From Zetaproteobacteria bacterium CG06_land_8_20_14_3_00_59_53 (GTDB lineage Bacteria > Pseudomonadota > Zetaproteobacteria > Mariprofundales > Mariprofundaceae), in assembly GCA_002779605.1 (NCBI GenBank), contig PEWE01000002.1, positions 62,001 to 126,000 on the forward strand: a DNA stretch of 64,000 nt, written 5' to 3'. The notes beneath the pieces are model-generated. The model saw only the letters and a list, made by a program, of their open reading frames with translations, made no database searches and was not told where the DNA came from. A program made the position numbers and the translations under genes. Positions 28,060 through 38,578 of the stretch are shown here, one piece after another. Each line of letters starts with the position of its first letter. The first letter of the stretch is position 1.

Positions 28060-29793
28060 TCAGTAAGTTTTCTTGAACTCTGTGGCATGGCACTTCGGAC
28101 ACGGCGGCACACGACCGGTCTTCTTCTTGTGGATCTCATGCCCGCAGGCGATACAGATCAGGGTACCTGCACTGGTCACCTCACCCGAACGGCACTTCAG
28201 ATTGCGATCAGCACGATTGGCCACATCGGAAAGAAGTGAACCCGCGCCGCGCAGCAATCCGGCAATCGAAGCCAGAGCACCTGCACCAAGGCGGCTGGGA
28301 TCAAGCTTTTCGCGGGCTTCATCGCGCATCTCGCTGGCCATGGTCGCAAAATCGCGCTCCATGAACTTCTTCAGCTTCTGGCCCTGCTCTTCGCTGAATG
28401 CACCTGCAGCTGTCAGGTTTCGACGAGCCCGCTCCAGCGCTGTCTGCGCAAATGCCGAGGTTTTCTCGGCACCGGATTCGAAGAACTCCACAAAGCTCTC
28501 GGCCAATTGATCGTATTGATCGGCTTCTTTTGCCTCATCATCCATATGGCTGATCACGGCATCGCCGAACTCAGAGGTGGATACCTTGGTGGCACCCTTC
28601 ATCAAACGTTCGAAGTCGTAGGTCACTGTCTTGGCCGCAATCGCGCCGTTGATGCCCTTGAGGATCATGTCAGCCGCTTCGGTCCAACCCATGTAGCGTA
28701 GCATCATCTCACCGGAGAGTACGACCGAAGACGGATTCACCATGTCCTTGTCGGCATATTTCGGTGCAGTACCGTGGGTGGCCTCGAAGATGGCATGGCC
28801 GCTCAGGTAGTTGATGTTCGCACCCGGAGCGATACCGATACCGCCCACCTGGGCTGCCAGAGCGTCCGATATGTAGTCGCCGTTCAGGTTCAACGTGGCA
28901 ATCACATCGAACTCGGTGGCGCGCGTCAGCACCTGCTGCAATGCGATATCGGCGATCGCATCCTTGATCACGATGCCGTTGGGAAGCTTGCACCACGGGC
29001 CGCCATCGATCTCCACCGCGCCGAATTCCTTCCTGGCCACTTCGTAGCCCCAGTTGCGGAAGCCACCCTCGGTGAACTTCATGATGTTGCCCTTATGCAC
29101 CAGGGTCACGGACTTGCGCTTGTTATCAATGGCGTACTGGATAGCGGCACGCACCAGACGTCCCGTACCCTCGCTCGATACAGGTTTGACACCGATGCCC
29201 GAGGTCTCGGGGAAGCGGATCTTGGTCACGCCCATCTCGTTCTGCAGGAAGGCGATCACCTTCTTCACTTCATCGGAGCCTGCAGCCCACTCGATACCTG
29301 CGTAAATATCCTCGGTGTTCTCGCGGAAGATCACCATATCCACATCTTCCGGATGCTTCACAGGGCTCGGCACACCATCGAAATACTTCACAGGACGCAG
29401 ACAGGTATAGAGATCGAGCTTCTGGCGCAGGGCCACATTCAGCGAGGTGATACCGCCGCCGATCGGTGTGGTCAGCGGGCCTTTGATACCCACCAGATAC
29501 TCGGTGAAGGCATCCAGTGTGGACTGCGGCAGCCAGGCATCATCGGTTTTGCCGAAAAGGTTCCAGGCCTTCTCGCCGGCATAGACTTCCATCCAGGCGA
29601 TCTTGCGCTTGCCCGCATAGGCCTTCTCCACGGCTGCGTCGAGAACGCGCTGCGAGGCGCGCCAGATATCACGGCCGGTACCGTCTCCTTCGATATAGGC
29701 GACGATCGGTTGATCCGGCACTTGCAGCTTGCCGTCTTTTCCCATGGAGATTTTCCGGCCGTTTGCCGGCGCTTTGATCGTTGGGGTGTTCAT
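28060..29793 (-). CDS. icd: NADP isocitrate dehydrogenase fused to a DUF1451-like zinc-ribbon domain
   Basis: 577 residues in one uninterrupted frame. Residues 1-417 are a complete dimeric Icd: [25 protein letters not shown] (Ser117 matches the AceK phosphorylation site of E. coli), [31 protein letters not shown] (Lys-Tyr and Val typical of NADP specificity), TYDFERLM and [11 protein letters not shown], which is where E. coli Icd ends. Residues 418-577 are extra: a helical, charged region followed by [18 protein letters not shown] and [11 protein letters not shown], with Cys547/550/565/568 in two CxxC pairs. Helix-then-ribbon order and GEV...C..C...CPKC...F spacing resemble E. coli YbeL (DUF1451). 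The fusion's role is unknown. Confidence 0.93.
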   Translation of the reverse strand: MNTPTIKAPANGRKISMGKDGKLQVPDQPIVAYIEGDGTGRDIWRASQRVLDAAVEKAYAGKRKIAWMEVYAGEKAWNLFGKTDDAWLPQSTLDAFTEYLVGIKGPLTTPIGGGITSLNVALRQKLDLYTCLRPVKYFDGVPSPVKHPEDVDMVIFRENTEDIYAGIEWAAGSDEVKKVIAFLQNEMGVTKIRFPETSGIGVKPVSSEGTGRLVRAAIQYAIDNKRKSVTLVHKGNIMKFTEGGFRNWGYEVARKEFGAVEIDGGPWCKLPNGIVIKDAIADIALQQVLTRATEFDVIATLNLNGDYISDALAAQVGGIGIAPGANINYLSGHAIFEATHGTAPKYADKDMVNPSSVVLSGEMMLRYMGWTEAADMILKGINGAIAAKTVTYDFERLMKGATKVSTSEFGDAVISHMDDEAKEADQYDQLAESFVEFFESGAEKTSAFAQTALERARRNLTAAGAFSEEQGQKLKKFMERDFATMASEMRDEAREKLDPSRLGAGALASIAGLLRGAGSLLSDVANRADRNLKCRSGEVTSAGTLICIACGHEIHKKKTGRVPPCPKCHATEFKKTY

Positions 29794-29856
29794 CTGATAC
29801 CTCTTTGCTTTACATTATTTTTTTGAATGGGTGATTGCGCGGGTACCGGTAGGCGA

Positions 29857-30138
29857 TCAGGGCTTCTGCTTGTACTGCACCGCGCTCTGCGCCTTACGCT
29901 TGGCAGCCAGTGCTATCTGCCTGGCCTGCTCGTAATGCTCCTTGCGGATGGCATCTGCAGCCTCGGCCAGCATCTGCTCCGCACTCTTCAGGGCCAGCTC
30001 TGCCGGCAGGTTGGTGCGCGGAATCTCTCTGGCGGCCTGAATAGCCGAACGGGCATCGGCCATTTCCTGTACCGGCGGCGTTGTCGCACAAGACGACAAC
30101 ATCACAGCAATCACAAATCCAGCTACACCCAACCTCAT
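29857..30138 (-). CDS. Small DUF4398-like lipoprotein
   Basis: 93 residues from ATG 30138 (MRLGVAGFVIAVMLSSCATT); the frame is open further upstream but runs into aspS. Short signal with lipobox MLSSC, then an alpha-helical repeat-like stretch: ADARSAIQAAREIPRTNLPA, LALKSAEQMLAEAADAIRKE, HYEQARQIALAAKRKAQSA. This pattern of ARxAIxxAR followed by AxxxLxxAxxAlxxgxYexAr matches the DUF4398 family, helical lipoproteins of unknown function often near OmpA-type proteins. Lies 53 bases after aspS. Confidence 0.7.
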   Translation of the reverse strand: MRLGVAGFVIAVMLSSCATTPPVQEMADARSAIQAAREIPRTNLPAELALKSAEQMLAEAADAIRKEHYEQARQIALAAKRKAQSAVQYKQKP

Positions 30139-30191
30139 GAAGGCATCTTCGACTGTTTGACTGAGCTTGTCAAAGCCGGAGAGGAAGACTT

Positions 30192-31976
<1,785 letters not shown>

Positions 31977-32078
31977 GGTTGTGAAACCTCCGGAATTCAA
32001 GGCTGCGCAGCCTACCTTCCCCCTCTGCCGCATGCAAAGCGATGATTGTCCCCGGATCGGGTTGCAAAATCGCTGCTT

Positions 32079-33236
32079 TCAAGCCGCCGGATGGAAGCAG
32101 ACAACCCTATCAAGGGCCTCTTCCAGCTGGTTCATCGGTGTATAGAAGTGTGGCGAAAAGCGGATGCCGCCGCCGCGCAGCGCGCAGATCACGCCTGATT
32201 CCATCAGGTAGCGGTACAGAGCCGCATGGCCTGCTGCATCCAGATCGTGCCTGCGCAAGCTGACGATGCCGGACATACGTTCAGGCTGTGCAGGCGAAAG
32301 CAGTTCAAGCCGCTCATCTTCCAGCACGCTGCGGGTCAGCCAGTATGCCCCCTGCAGCACACCTTCCTCGACCGCTCCCATGCCGACCTCGCCGAACAGG
32401 CTCAGCGAGGCATCCAGCGCGCAAATACCCAGCATATTCGGACTGCCCGGTTCGAAACGCCGCGCGCTCTTCGCCGGCTGCCACTCCTGCCTGTCGAAAT
32501 CCCCGTAATGCTCGACCATATGCCAGCCGAACTGACTCAACTTCAACTGCTCGCGTGCTGCGGGGCGCGAATAAAACACCGCCACACCTTCCGGCCCCAG
32601 CATCCATTTATGCCCGTCTGCGACCACAAAATCGGCCTTGCAGGACACGGCATCGAAGGACAGTGCCCCGAGACTCTGGATGGCATCCACACAGAGCAGC
32701 ACCTCGTGCTGCCGGCAGGCAGCACCGAGTTGATTCAGATCAAGTCGCAAGCCATCGGCGAACTGCACCGAGGAAACACTGAGCAGACGGGTTTGTGCAT
32801 TCATGCAGGCTATCAGGGCCCCTTCCGGATCATCCCCGGAGATATCGGCCTGCCTGAGTTCCACCCCACGCACCGCAAGCGATTCCCAGACCATGCGGTT
32901 GGACGGGAATTCCCTGTTGCTGATCACGATATTATCGCCCACATGCCAATCAATGCCGGAGGCGATCAGGGAGAGCCCTTCGGAGGTGTTCTTCAACAGT
33001 GCGATATCGGCAGCCGAAGGTGCGCCGACAAGGCCGGCCAACCGCCTGCGCAGGGATTGTTCCATCTGCATCCAGCGCGGATAGTCCTGTGCTCCCTGAT
33101 GCAGGTTTTCATCTGCAAACGCTTTGACCGCCTCAGCCGTTCGCTTCGGCCATACCCCGACCGCAGCATGGTTCAGATACAACAGGCCTTCACGCAGTGG
33201 AAATTCGGCTGCCAGGTCCAGTTCGATCCCGCTCAT
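32079..33236 (-). CDS. Class V aminotransferase (cysteine desulfurase-like fold)
   Basis: PLP enzyme, 385 residues from ATG 33236; TTG 33248 is an upstream alternative that would overlap the preceding stop. PLP Lys in VADGHKWMLGPEGVAVFYSR; LYLNHAAVGVWPKRTAEAV at the start; ALLKNTSEGLSLIASGI binds the cofactor phosphate; LLCVDAIQSLGALSFD carries the Asp that pairs with the pyridine nitrogen. It lacks an identifiable catalytic-Cys loop of IscS, so the reaction (desulfurase, selenocysteine lyase or other) is open. Nine bases after the DUF4389 gene. Confidence 0.82.
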   Translation of the reverse strand: MSGIELDLAAEFPLREGLLYLNHAAVGVWPKRTAEAVKAFADENLHQGAQDYPRWMQMEQSLRRRLAGLVGAPSAADIALLKNTSEGLSLIASGIDWHVGDNIVISNREFPSNRMVWESLAVRGVELRQADISGDDPEGALIACMNAQTRLLSVSSVQFADGLRLDLNQLGAACRQHEVLLCVDAIQSLGALSFDAVSCKADFVVADGHKWMLGPEGVAVFYSRPAAREQLKLSQFGWHMVEHYGDFDRQEWQPAKSARRFEPGSPNMLGICALDASLSLFGEVGMGAVEEGVLQGAYWLTRSVLEDERLELLSPAQPERMSGIVSLRRHDLDAAGHAALYRYLMESGVICALRGGGIRFSPHFYTPMNQLEEALDRVVCFHPAA

Positions 33237-33244
33237 GGTGGCTG

Positions 33245-33694
33245 TCAATTGGTGTTTGCCGGCCCCGAACCCTCATCGGCTTTCTTGCGTGCCCTGGGTG
33301 TTGCCTTCCGTGTCGCAGGTTTACGCTTCGCTACCGCCTTTTTCGGCTCTGCCTTCGCAGGTGCCGCAGCTTCGGAAGCCTCTGTGACTTCATCTGCAAC
33401 CCGGGCAGCAGGCACCTCGACAGGCCAATCGGAGAGCGGATAAGGGCGCTCATCCGAGTTGTAGGTGAGATAGCGCAACACCTGATAGATAAAGGTGGAA
33501 AGCTGTGCGCCGAGGGCCAGCACCTGAGCGTTCTTCCGGCCGGTGGCCAGCACGCATAGGAACTGGAAGACCACCACCATGGCCAGCACCACCTCGGCAA
33601 CGCTGTAGATCACGGCAAACAGCAGCATGAACAACAGGCGCATCCAGGATGCGCCATCCTGCAGGTTCTCTTTTAGATTATTCGCATTATCCAT
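33245..33694 (-). CDS. DUF4389 membrane protein with a basic Ala/Lys/Arg-rich tail
   Basis: 149 residues from ATG 33694 (AGGGG six bases upstream). Hydrophobic helices at [20 protein letters not shown] and [13 protein letters not shown], followed by [37 protein letters not shown], a hallmark of DUF4389 proteins. After residue about 105 comes a low-complexity tail rich in A, K, P and R, reminiscent of histone-like tails. Inner-membrane protein of unknown function; the tail may bind nucleic acid or anionic lipid (inference). Confidence 0.8.
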   Translation of the reverse strand: MDNANNLKENLQDGASWMRLLFMLLFAVIYSVAEVVLAMVVVFQFLCVLATGRKNAQVLALGAQLSTFIYQVLRYLTYNSDERPYPLSDWPVEVPAARVADEVTEASEAAAPAKAEPKKAVAKRKPATRKATPRARKKADEGSGPANTN

Positions 33695-33725
33695 CTTCAA
33701 CCCCTAGGGTATGTAAATATGGCCG

Positions 33726-35729
33726 CTATCCGAGCAGCGGTGCTATCACCAGCGATACGATGGCCATCACATTAATCAGAATATTCATTGCAGGTCCTGC
33801 GGTATCCTTGAACGGATCACCGACGGTATCGCCGACCACCGTCGCCTTGTGCACATCCGAACCCTTGCCTCCGTAGTGCCCTTTCTCGACATGCTTTTTC
33901 GCATTGTCCCAGGCACCGCCGGCATTGGCCATGGTCAGGGCCAGCAGCACGCAACCCACCAGCGCTCCGCCCAGCATACCACCGAGTGCTTCAGGTCCCA
34001 GACCGAAACCGACCACCACAGGTGCGGTCACGGCCAGCACACCGGGCAGGATCATCTTTTTCAGTGCCGCATCGGTGGCGATACTGATACAGCTGGCATG
34101 ATCTGGTATGCCCGTACCCTCCATCAGGCCCGGAATCTCATGGAACTGACGGCGGATCTCCTTGATCATTTCAAACGCCGCGTCGCCCACCGCCGTCATG
34201 GTCAGCGAGGCCACCAGAAACGGGAACACACCGCCGATGAACAGCCCGATCAACACGACAGGATCGTTGAGCAGCAATGCGAAATCCTGCACATGCAGCG
34301 ATACGGTCTGCACATAGGCGGTGATGATGGCCAGTGCCGCCAATGCCGCGGCACCGATGGCGAAGCCCTTACCGATGGCTGCCGTGGTGTTGCCCAGTTC
34401 ATCCAGCGAATCGGTGATACGCCGGGTCTCCTTGCTCATGCCGGACATCTCGGCGATACCACCGGCATTGTCCGCCACCGGCCCATAGGCATCGATCGCC
34501 ATGGTCATACCGACGGTGGCCAGCATGCCGACAGCAGCGATGCCGACGCCGTACAGGCCGCACAGATGCGTGGATATGAAGATGATCGCGCAGATGGTGA
34601 ATACCGGAACCACTACCGACTGCATACCGATGGCCAGACCCGAGATCATCACCGTGGCAGGTCCTGTCTCGCCGGACTGGGCGATATCGCGTACCGGTTT
34701 ACCACCCGTGTAATACTCGGTGATCATGCCGATGATGATGCCGCCGCCGGCACCGGAAAGCACCGCACCCCATACACCCATGGCGATATCCACGGCATTG
34801 ATCACCAGTGCTGCTGCAGCGATGAACAGGAATGAGGCACCGATGGTGCCGATACGCAGCGCCAGTTGCGGGTCGCGATGCGAGAAGATGCGCACCAGTC
34901 CGATACCGAGCAGCGAGCAGACCAGTCCGGCAGAGGCCAGTGCCAGCGGCAGGAACATCAGATTCTGCTGTGAACCAAGCGATTGAATGGCGTCAAACGT
35001 CATCGTCGAGGCCATGGCGATGGTGGCGATGATCGCGCCGCAGTAGGACTCGAAGATATCCGAACCCATCCCCGCCACATCGCCGACATTGTCGCCGACA
35101 TTATCGGCGATCACGCCAGGGTTGCGCGGATCGTCTTCAGGAATGCCGGCCTCCACCTTGCCGACCAGATCGGCGCCGACATCGGCACTCTTGGTGAATA
35201 TCCCGCCGCCGACACGCGAAAACAGAGCTACCGAAGATGCGCCCATACCGAAACCGTGGATGGCATGTGCTGTTTCAGGGTCGCCGCCGAAGAGCAGGTA
35301 AAGCGTTCCGAGTCCGAACAGGCCGAGTGCCGCCACGGTCAGACCCATGATCGAGCCGCCGTAGAAGGCAACGGTCAGGGCTTCGGACTGTCCACTGTTG
35401 CTGGCCGCTGTAGCCGTCCGGACATTGGCGCGTGTGGCCGCGAACATGCCGCAATATCCGGCCAGCGCCGAGCATATTGCACCCGCTAGAAAGGCGATGG
35501 TGGTGTTTGTACCGAGGCTCATGGCGAGCAACACGGCAACCACGGCGACAAATACGGCAAGGATGGAATATTCACGGCGCAGAAACACCATCGCACCAAG
35601 ATGGATAGCAGCGCCGATCTCGGCCACCTTACCCTCTCCGGGCGCGTAGCGCAGCACCACCCGAAACAACAGAAATGCCGCTATCAGCCCCGCAACACCC
35701 ATGATCACCGGAATCGCCGTCTGCTCCAT
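33726..35729 (-). CDS. hppA: Membrane-bound pyrophosphatase, K+-dependent type
   Basis: Couples PPi hydrolysis to ion (H+ or Na+) pumping across the inner membrane. 667 residues and about 16 membrane spans. Catalytic motif [20 protein letters not shown] followed by [20 protein letters not shown], and the C-terminal [19 protein letters not shown]. The segment [14 protein letters not shown] has Ala where K+-independent enzymes have Lys (GNTTKA...), which points to the K+-dependent subfamily. The ion cannot be decided by eye. Neighbour of a soluble pyrophosphatase. Confidence 0.95.
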   Translation of the reverse strand: MEQTAIPVIMGVAGLIAAFLLFRVVLRYAPGEGKVAEIGAAIHLGAMVFLRREYSILAVFVAVVAVLLAMSLGTNTTIAFLAGAICSALAGYCGMFAATRANVRTATAASNSGQSEALTVAFYGGSIMGLTVAALGLFGLGTLYLLFGGDPETAHAIHGFGMGASSVALFSRVGGGIFTKSADVGADLVGKVEAGIPEDDPRNPGVIADNVGDNVGDVAGMGSDIFESYCGAIIATIAMASTMTFDAIQSLGSQQNLMFLPLALASAGLVCSLLGIGLVRIFSHRDPQLALRIGTIGASFLFIAAAALVINAVDIAMGVWGAVLSGAGGGIIIGMITEYYTGGKPVRDIAQSGETGPATVMISGLAIGMQSVVVPVFTICAIIFISTHLCGLYGVGIAAVGMLATVGMTMAIDAYGPVADNAGGIAEMSGMSKETRRITDSLDELGNTTAAIGKGFAIGAAALAALAIITAYVQTVSLHVQDFALLLNDPVVLIGLFIGGVFPFLVASLTMTAVGDAAFEMIKEIRRQFHEIPGLMEGTGIPDHASCISIATDAALKKMILPGVLAVTAPVVVGFGLGPEALGGMLGGALVGCVLLALTMANAGGAWDNAKKHVEKGHYGGKGSDVHKATVVGDTVGDPFKDTAGPAMNILINVMAIVSLVIAPLLG

Positions 35730-35848
35730 AAACCCTCCCTAAACCAGATTTTCCACTCGGCTTCCGGCATTGGACATAACAATAACCGGACGCACCATAT
35801 TGCGAATATATTGATTACTTTGTGCGCTGCAACCTGACCGGAAGTAGC

Positions 35849-35884
35849 AAAAAGCAGCGGCGGCCCGTCAAGGCCGCCGCTGCT
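35849..35884 (-). terminator. Rho-independent terminator of ppa
   Basis: A 13-bp GC-rich stem at 35853-35865 and 35872-35884 with a 6-base loop, followed by T5 on the minus strand, 20 bases after the ppa stop. Confidence 0.85.
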
Positions 35885-35905
35885 CTATCGAGTCCTAATA
35901 GGATT

Positions 35906-36445
35906 TCAACCCTTGCCCTGTGCCTTGAAGCGGGCAATGGATTCCATCACTTCATTCTTGGCTGCAGCGGCATCGCGCCAGCCGACAACCTTCACCCATT
36001 TGTTGGATTCGAGGTCTTTGTAGTGCTCGAAGAAATGCTGGATCTGATCGAGCAGGAAACGCGGCATGTCCTCCGGACCCTGCACATGATCGTAGACAGG
36101 CTTCAGATGCGATGAAGGAACAGCCAGCACTTTGGCATCCAGTCCCTTCTCGTCCTCCATCAGCAGCACGCCGACCGGGCGGGCATTGATCACGCAACCG
36201 GTGATCAGCGAGAATGTGGAGACCACCAGTGCGTCCACCGGATCACCATCCTCTGACAGGGTGTTGGGCACAAAACCGTAATTGCTCGGATAATGCATGG
36301 CCGTATGCATGAAGCGATCGACAAAGAAGGCGCGCGAATCCTTGTCGAGCTCATACTTGACCGGATCGGCGTGCTGCGGCACCTCGATGATTACATTGAT
36401 GTCCTCCGGGGGGTTATTGCCGGGAGGGATTTTGTCGATATCCAT
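35906..36445 (-). CDS. ppa: Inorganic pyrophosphatase (soluble, family I)
   Basis: Hydrolyses PPi in the cytoplasm. 179 residues from ATG 36445 with AGGAG six bases upstream; the longer open frame is not conserved. Family signatures include NVIIEVPQHADPVKYELDKD, NYGFVPNTLSEDGDPVDALV (metal-binding Asp cluster), and FEHYKDLESNKWVKVVGWRD. Adjacent to hppA on the same strand with a terminator between. Confidence 0.96.
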   Translation of the reverse strand: MDIDKIPPGNNPPEDINVIIEVPQHADPVKYELDKDSRAFFVDRFMHTAMHYPSNYGFVPNTLSEDGDPVDALVVSTFSLITGCVINARPVGVLLMEDEKGLDAKVLAVPSSHLKPVYDHVQGPEDMPRFLLDQIQHFFEHYKDLESNKWVKVVGWRDAAAAKNEVMESIARFKAQGKG

Positions 36446-36565
36446 GTCGACTCCTGATAGATGTTGTTGGCTCCGACACATCGCAGAGCGGAAAACCGGA
36501 TGCCATTGTAGGCAAACACCCCGCCGGCACAAGCCAAAGCTGCACACGCCGGTTATGCTTGCCCC

Positions 36566-37030
36566 ATGATCATTGTCAGCATCTCGCAGCAGACCCTGAT
36601 TCACCGCAGAGCAAGCGGTGTGTGTGTGTGTTACCCGGTATCCACTGCGGAAAAGGGTTGCGGGAACGTCAGAAACAGCCTGCAGACGCCGATGGGCAGA
36701 CATCGCATCGCAGTGAAGATCGGTGCCGGTGAAGCTGAGAACACAGCCTTCGTGGGCCGTAAAGCGATCGGTGACTACGATGCCGCGATCGACGATCCGC
36801 AGCGTGACTGGATCCTCAGCCGCATCCTGTGGCTGACCGGTTGCCAGACAGGCATCAACCGCCGCGGCCGGGTGGATACCCTGTCGCGTTATATCTATAT
36901 CCATGGTACTCACCGCGAGGATCTGATCGGCACACCTGCCTCGCATGGTTGCATCCGCATGCGCAACCGGGACGTCATCGAGCTTTTCGATCACGCAAGC
37001 GTTGGCGAAACCGTTTATATCAGACGCTAA
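36566..37030 (+). CDS. L,D-transpeptidase (YkuD fold)
   Basis: 154 residues. Starts directly in the YkuD domain (MIIVSISQQTLIHRRASG); no signal peptide or clear ribosome site is seen, which is unusual for an enzyme acting on peptidoglycan. Catalytic region IYIHGTHREDLIGTPASHGCIRMRNRDVIELF with the nucleophile Cys in SHGCIRM and the upstream His. Likely forms or exchanges peptidoglycan cross-links or attaches proteins, if exported. Diverges from ppa. Confidence 0.85.
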   Translation: MIIVSISQQTLIHRRASGVCVCYPVSTAEKGCGNVRNSLQTPMGRHRIAVKIGAGEAENTAFVGRKAIGDYDAAIDDPQRDWILSRILWLTGCQTGINRRGRVDTLSRYIYIHGTHREDLIGTPASHGCIRMRNRDVIELFDHASVGETVYIRR

Positions 37031-37116
37031 GCCACCCCTGCCGCCCGCCGTTTGTGGTGCAGCCAAGGGCAGGATAGTATGCCCGCTCTTCAGAACGCCG
37101 GATGAGGAGTATGCCT

Positions 37117-38535
37117 TTGTTTAAACGAATTCTGGTCGCCAATCGTGGTGAGTGTGCTATCCGCATTATCCGTTCATGCCGTGAACTGGGTATTGCCTCG
37201 GTTGCCATCTATTCGGATGCCGATGCGCATGCATTGCATGTGAAGAAAGCCGATCGCGCTGTGATGATCGGCCCCGATCCGGTGAAGAGTTATCTGAACA
37301 TCCACCGCATTGTGAATATCGCGCTGGAGGCCGGCTGCGATGCCGTGCATCCGGGTTACGGCTTTCTGTCCGAAAATGCCGATTTCGCGCGTGAAGTGGA
37401 AAAGGCAGGTCTGGTCTATATCGGTCCCTCCCCTGATGCCATCGAGGATATGGGCAGCAAGATCAAGGCACGTGCCGCGATGATCGCTGCCGGTGTTCCG
37501 GTGATTCCCGGCTCCGAGTCTGCGCTGAAAGGCATCCCTGAAGCCCTCGGGATGGCCAACGACATGGGCTATCCGGTGATGCTCAAGGCAGCCGCAGGCG
37601 GTGGCGGGCGGGGCATCCGGCGCTGCGACAACGATGAACAGCTGCGCGAGAATTATGTGATCACCCAGCGTGAAGCCATGGCTGCTTTCGGCTCTGACGA
37701 GCTTTTCATGGAGAAGTGCATCGTCGAGCCGCACCATATCGAATTCCAGATCCTGGCTGACACGCACGGCAACTGTGTGCACCTGTTCGAACGCGACTGC
37801 TCGATCCAGCGGCGCAATCAGAAGCTGATCGAGATCGCTCCCAGTCAGTATCTGACCCCTGCATTGCGCGAAAAGATGGGAGCGATCGCTGTGAAGGCCG
37901 CCAGGGCGGTGAACTACGCCAACGCAGGCACCGTCGAGTTTCTGGTTGATAAGGACCACAACTTCTGGTTCATGGAAATGAACACGCGCCTGCAGGTGGA
38001 ACATCCGATCACCGAAACCATCACCGGTGTCGATCTGGTGGCCCAGCAGATCCGTATCGCCGCAGGCGAATACCTCCCCTTTAAACAGGAGGATCTGAGC
38101 TTCAACGGATTCGCCATCGAGTTCCGCATCAATGCCGAGGACCCGAAGAACAACTTCCTGCCCACTCCCGGCACCCTGACCCGTTATTTTTCTCCGGGCG
38201 GCCCGGGCGTGCGTGTGGATGGCTGTGTGTATCCGGGCTATACCATTCCGCCGCATTACGATTCGATGTGCGCCAAGCTGACCGTGTGGGGTGCCGACTG
38301 GTCGCATGCAGTGAGCCGTGCGCTGCGCGCGCTGAATGAATACGACATCCGCGGTGTGCGCACCACCCTGCCCTACTACCGGCAGATCGTGGCCAGCAAC
38401 GATTTTTCACGCGGCGAGTTCCATACCGGTTTTATCGACGAGCATCCTGAACTGCTCGATTACAAACCCTATGAAGCGCGCGAGGATATTGCGGCGGCGG
38501 TAGCCGTCGCCATTGCTGCGCACGCCGGACTTTAA
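37117..38535 (+). CDS. pycA: Pyruvate carboxylase subunit A (biotin carboxylase)
   Basis: ATP-dependent carboxylation of biotin for oxaloacetate synthesis. 472 residues if started at TTG 37117. That start gives the family's usual MFKRILVANRGE N-terminus and has AGGAG seven bases upstream, whereas ATG 37111 is one base from the same GGAG and ATG 37102 lacks a site. Features: ATP-grasp with AAGGGGRGIRRC, HIEFQILADTHGNCVHLFER, SIQRRNQKLIE, FMEMNTRLQVEHPITE and a C-terminal biotin carboxylase domain. It precedes the biotin-carrying subunit, so it serves pyruvate rather than acetyl-CoA carboxylase. Confidence 0.92.
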   Translation: MFKRILVANRGECAIRIIRSCRELGIASVAIYSDADAHALHVKKADRAVMIGPDPVKSYLNIHRIVNIALEAGCDAVHPGYGFLSENADFAREVEKAGLVYIGPSPDAIEDMGSKIKARAAMIAAGVPVIPGSESALKGIPEALGMANDMGYPVMLKAAAGGGGRGIRRCDNDEQLRENYVITQREAMAAFGSDELFMEKCIVEPHHIEFQILADTHGNCVHLFERDCSIQRRNQKLIEIAPSQYLTPALREKMGAIAVKAARAVNYANAGTVEFLVDKDHNFWFMEMNTRLQVEHPITETITGVDLVAQQIRIAAGEYLPFKQEDLSFNGFAIEFRINAEDPKNNFLPTPGTLTRYFSPGGPGVRVDGCVYPGYTIPPHYDSMCAKLTVWGADWSHAVSRALRALNEYDIRGVRTTLPYYRQIVASNDFSRGEFHTGFIDEHPELLDYKPYEAREDIAAAVAVAIAAHAGL

Positions 38536-38578
38536 ACGCCTCCACTCAGGCAGACAGACCAAGAAAAAGGAACCAAGC

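Noticed and set aside
33849-34835. A 328-codon plus-strand frame opposite hppA
   Set aside because: Rich in His, Gln and Asp because it mirrors the pyrophosphatase transmembrane codons; not a gene.
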